This document shows, piece after piece, positions 32,448-34,030 of a DNA stretch of 34,030 bases. The stretch is taken from NCBI GenBank assembly GCA_913054135.1, contig CAJXJK010000020.1:1-34030 (forward strand). The letters are read 5' to 3'. The number at the start of each line of letters is the position of its first letter. The stretch's first letter is position 1. The position numbers and the translations under genes were made by a program. Under the pieces are notes generated by a model, which did no database searches, was not told the DNA's origin, and saw nothing but the letters and a program-made list of their open reading frames with translations. The DNA comes from an uncultured Flavobacteriales bacterium (GTDB lineage Bacteria > Bacteroidota > Bacteroidia > Flavobacteriales_D > Crocinitomicaceae).

Positions 32448-32861
32448 TTAATCAATTAAATTAATAGTGTAAGTAATTTTACATGTAGGCTCTAATATCT
32501 TACTCACAGAACAATACTTTTCCATACTCAAATCAACAGCTCTTTGAATTTTCTCTTTTTCATCAGTTCCAGTAAATGAATATGTAAGATTAATATTATC
32601 AAACAAAGCAGGCACAGCATCTTGACGATTTGCAGATATATCAACTTGATAATCTTCCAAAACAATTCTTTGCTTCTTCAAAATCAACAAGACATCAATC
32701 GAAGCGCAAGCCGCTAAACTTGCAGCAACTGCCTCCATTGGTCTCACTCCAAATCCTTCTCCTCCGATTTCTGAGTTTGCATCAAAATTCATAGTCTGAC
32801 CATCTTCATTTTCAGCCTGCATACCAAAAGTACCCTGTACCTTGTTCAATTTCAATTTCAT
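32448..32861 (-). CDS. OsmC family protein
   Basis: A 137-residue cytoplasmic OsmC/Ohr-fold protein. Two conserved cysteines stand in SLAACASIDVLL and MEKYCSVSKIL, the spacing seen in the family, and GGEGFGVRPMEAVAASLAAC is the typical helix start. OsmC proteins reduce organic hydroperoxides or handle thiol/persulfide compounds. Its place between homoserine dehydrogenase (two-base gap) and the YeeE pair (11-base gap) suggests a sulfur-linked role here rather than osmotic stress. It is the YhfA-like subgroup by length, not Ohr. Confidence 0.9.
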   Translation of the reverse strand: MKLKLNKVQGTFGMQAENEDGQTMNFDANSEIGGEGFGVRPMEAVAASLAACASIDVLLILKKQRIVLEDYQVDISANRQDAVPALFDNINLTYSFTGTDEKEKIQRAVDLSMEKYCSVSKILEPTCKITYTINLID

Positions 32862-32863
32862 TT

Positions 32864-34030
32864 TTAGTTTATTGCGAACTCCCTTTGATTAAGCAGTTCA
32901 GATTTTGTAAATATCTTCCCATCTTCAAAAAAGGAGATAAATAGATTCGGATTCTCTCTATAAATCTCATGATTCAAATCTGAGATCCTTAATCTACCAA
33001 CTTTATACGAATAATCGGACGAACTAAATTCCTCCTCTACTTTATTGAAACGAATTTTCTTTAAGCTTTCTGCATCAGAAGAAGAGACAAAAGCCTTTAA
33101 TTCAAAATCTTTCGCCAATGTGCACTTGGCATTCTCCAGCTTTCTGTACTCGTAAGCATAATCGAATTGAAGAGCTGAAACATCAGAGAGTACAGCACTA
33201 GCGGTTGGAAAACTACCGGCGCCCTTACCAACAAAAATCTGTTTATCTGAAAACAAGGCCTCAATGCTCACACCATTAAATTCATTATTGATATCGTAAG
33301 CAAAACTGTCATCATTAACGAAAATTGGTGCAGCAAATGCCACTATTTCGTTTTCAATTTTTCTCGCAAACGAAACCAACCTGAGTCTCAACCCCTTTTC
33401 TTTCGCATAAAGAATATCCTTTAACTTAATGTGTCTTACACCAATATTTAGAATATCTTCAGGTTCAGTAATAAGACCAAAGGTGTGTAAAATTAGTATC
33501 TGCAACTTGAACTTACTATCAAACCCATCAATATCTAAGGTTGGGTCAGACTCTGCAAAACCTAATTCCTGAGCATCTTTAAGAATTTCATCAAACTCTT
33601 TCAGTTCATTATTCAGCCTTGTAAGAATGTAATTTGAAGTCCCATTACAGATACCTTGAACCGAAGCTAAACTATCATTGTTATAATACTCTTCAAGGTT
33701 TCTAATAATCGGAATACTCCCGCAAACGGCTGCCTCATATAAAAAAGACACTCCGTACTCATCTTTCAATTGAAGCAACTCATCTATGTGTTCTGCAATC
33801 AATTTCTTGTTAGCCGAGACCACATTTTTACCGCTTCGAATAGCCGTTGTCACGATTTCATAGGCAGCTTCAGCATCATCTATCAATTCTACAACCAAAT
33901 TAATGTCAGGATCTTCAAGAATATCATTACGATCATAACTGAAATTAGACTGATCAATCACTCTATCTTTCTGAGTATTTTTGACTACAATCTTTTGTAT
34001 AGTTGCATCTAAAAGACTACTCTCGTTAAG
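32864..34030 (-). CDS. hom: Homoserine dehydrogenase (5' end beyond the window)
   Basis: Reduces aspartate semialdehyde to homoserine, the branch point to methionine and threonine. The frame is open to the right edge (first visible residues LNESSLLDATIQKIVVKN), so the nucleotide-binding GxGxxG start lies outside. A GTG at 33961 is internal, not the start. Visible blocks are VVELIDD, VSANKKLIAEH, LYEAAVCGSIPIIRN, the signature GICNGTSNYILTRL, FAESDPTLDIDGFDSKFKL, and GKGAGSFPTASAVLSD. The protein ends without an ACT domain, so threonine feedback through ACT is not expected. It heads the visible part of a methionine/sulfur operon with osmC, the YeeE pair and metZ. Confidence 0.94.
   Translation of the reverse strand, partial: LNESSLLDATIQKIVVKNTQKDRVIDQSNFSYDRNDILEDPDINLVVELIDDAEAAYEIVTTAIRSGKNVVSANKKLIAEHIDELLQLKDEYGVSFLYEAAVCGSIPIIRNLEEYYNNDSLASVQGICNGTSNYILTRLNNELKEFDEILKDAQELGFAESDPTLDIDGFDSKFKLQILILHTFGLITEPEDILNIGVRHIKLKDILYAKEKGLRLRLVSFARKIENEIVAFAAPIFVNDDSFAYDINNEFNGVSIEALFSDKQIFVGKGAGSFPTASAVLSDVSALQFDYAYEYRKLENAKCTLAKDFELKAFVSSSDAESLKKIRFNKVEEEFSSSDYSYKVGRLRISDLNHEIYRENPNLFISFFEDGKIFTKSELLNQREFAIN

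Noticed and set aside
33959-33961. GTG as the start of homoserine dehydrogenase
   Set aside because: The frame continues upstream with typical residues (TIQKIVVKN) to the window edge, and the nucleotide-binding N-terminus would be missing; it is an internal valine.
33770-34012. Plus-strand ORF of 80 codons at the right edge
   Set aside because: Antisense to homoserine dehydrogenase, whose frame is open and conserved through the edge.
1-34030. CRISPR arrays, tRNA or rRNA genes, insertion sequences, att sites
   Set aside because: No spaced direct repeats, cloverleaf-like sequences, transposase motifs or terminal inverted repeats were found; nearly all DNA is accounted for by conserved genes.

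Overview
The window is AT-rich bacterial chromosomal DNA with very tight gene packing and many ATGA, TGATG and TAATG junctions. It has few visible Shine-Dalgarno sequences and several copies of the octamer TAnnTTTG upstream of genes, which is the -7 element known from Bacteroidota. Gene content (DUF3276 PUR-like protein, a Wzc/Wza pair in a polysaccharide operon, MetZ with split YeeE genes, a YwqK/TonB fusion) also fits Bacteroidota. A marine Flavobacteriales-like organism is my best guess. No rRNA, tRNA, CRISPR array, insertion sequence or phage gene was seen; this reads as core genome rather than an island.

Layout. (1) 1-1471, minus: 5' half of uvrA, cut by the left edge. (2) 1527-9352, minus: a six-gene surface-polysaccharide operon in transcription order asnB, a GT4 glycosyltransferase, a Wza-like exporter lipoprotein, a Wzc-like chain-length regulator/tyrosine kinase, rfbC, and a WecA/MraY-like initiating transferase. 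A good promoter lies before asnB. (3) 9409-11709: PBP4-type D,D-carboxypeptidase (plus), convergent with an alpha/beta hydrolase (minus). (4) 11754-16190, plus: a coupled run of a small lipoprotein, a ribulose-phosphate-3-epimerase/CBS fusion, a DAHP synthase, an HTH/KdsC-like phosphatase, miaA, and then a DUF3276 gene with its own promoter and a strong terminator. (5) 16242-18661, plus: an MBOAT O-acyltransferase with an SGNH/AlgJ-like partner. (6) 18758-21111, plus: mtaB and a YwqK-repeat/TonB-C protein. (7) 21140-23871: ornithine aminotransferase (minus), exported peroxiredoxin-like protein (plus), and a shortened isocitrate/isopropylmalate-dehydrogenase-like protein (minus). (8) 24026-30301, plus: an uncharacterised helical-repeat protein, a YigZ protein with no ordinary start codon, an M42 peptidase, a small membrane protein, a YdeI protein, a membrane SpoIIE-type phosphatase, an exported SixA-like phosphatase and a VF530 protein. 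(9) 30303-34030, minus: a methionine/sulfur operon in transcription order homoserine dehydrogenase (start beyond the right edge), OsmC, two YeeE/YedE half-transporters, and metZ.

The stretch most worth attention is 12134-14838. Three consecutive genes resemble the KdsD-KdsA-KdsC order of Kdo synthesis, but each is altered: the KdsD-type CBS pair is attached to an RPE barrel instead of a sugar isomerase, the PEP-condensing enzyme is DAHP-synthase-like, and the KdsC-like phosphatase carries an N-terminal Xre-like helix-turn-helix. Other notable points are a probable ATA start codon for yigZ, three TTG starts (the asnB one is fixed by the catalytic Cys2), and a catalytically gutted dehydrogenase paralogue.
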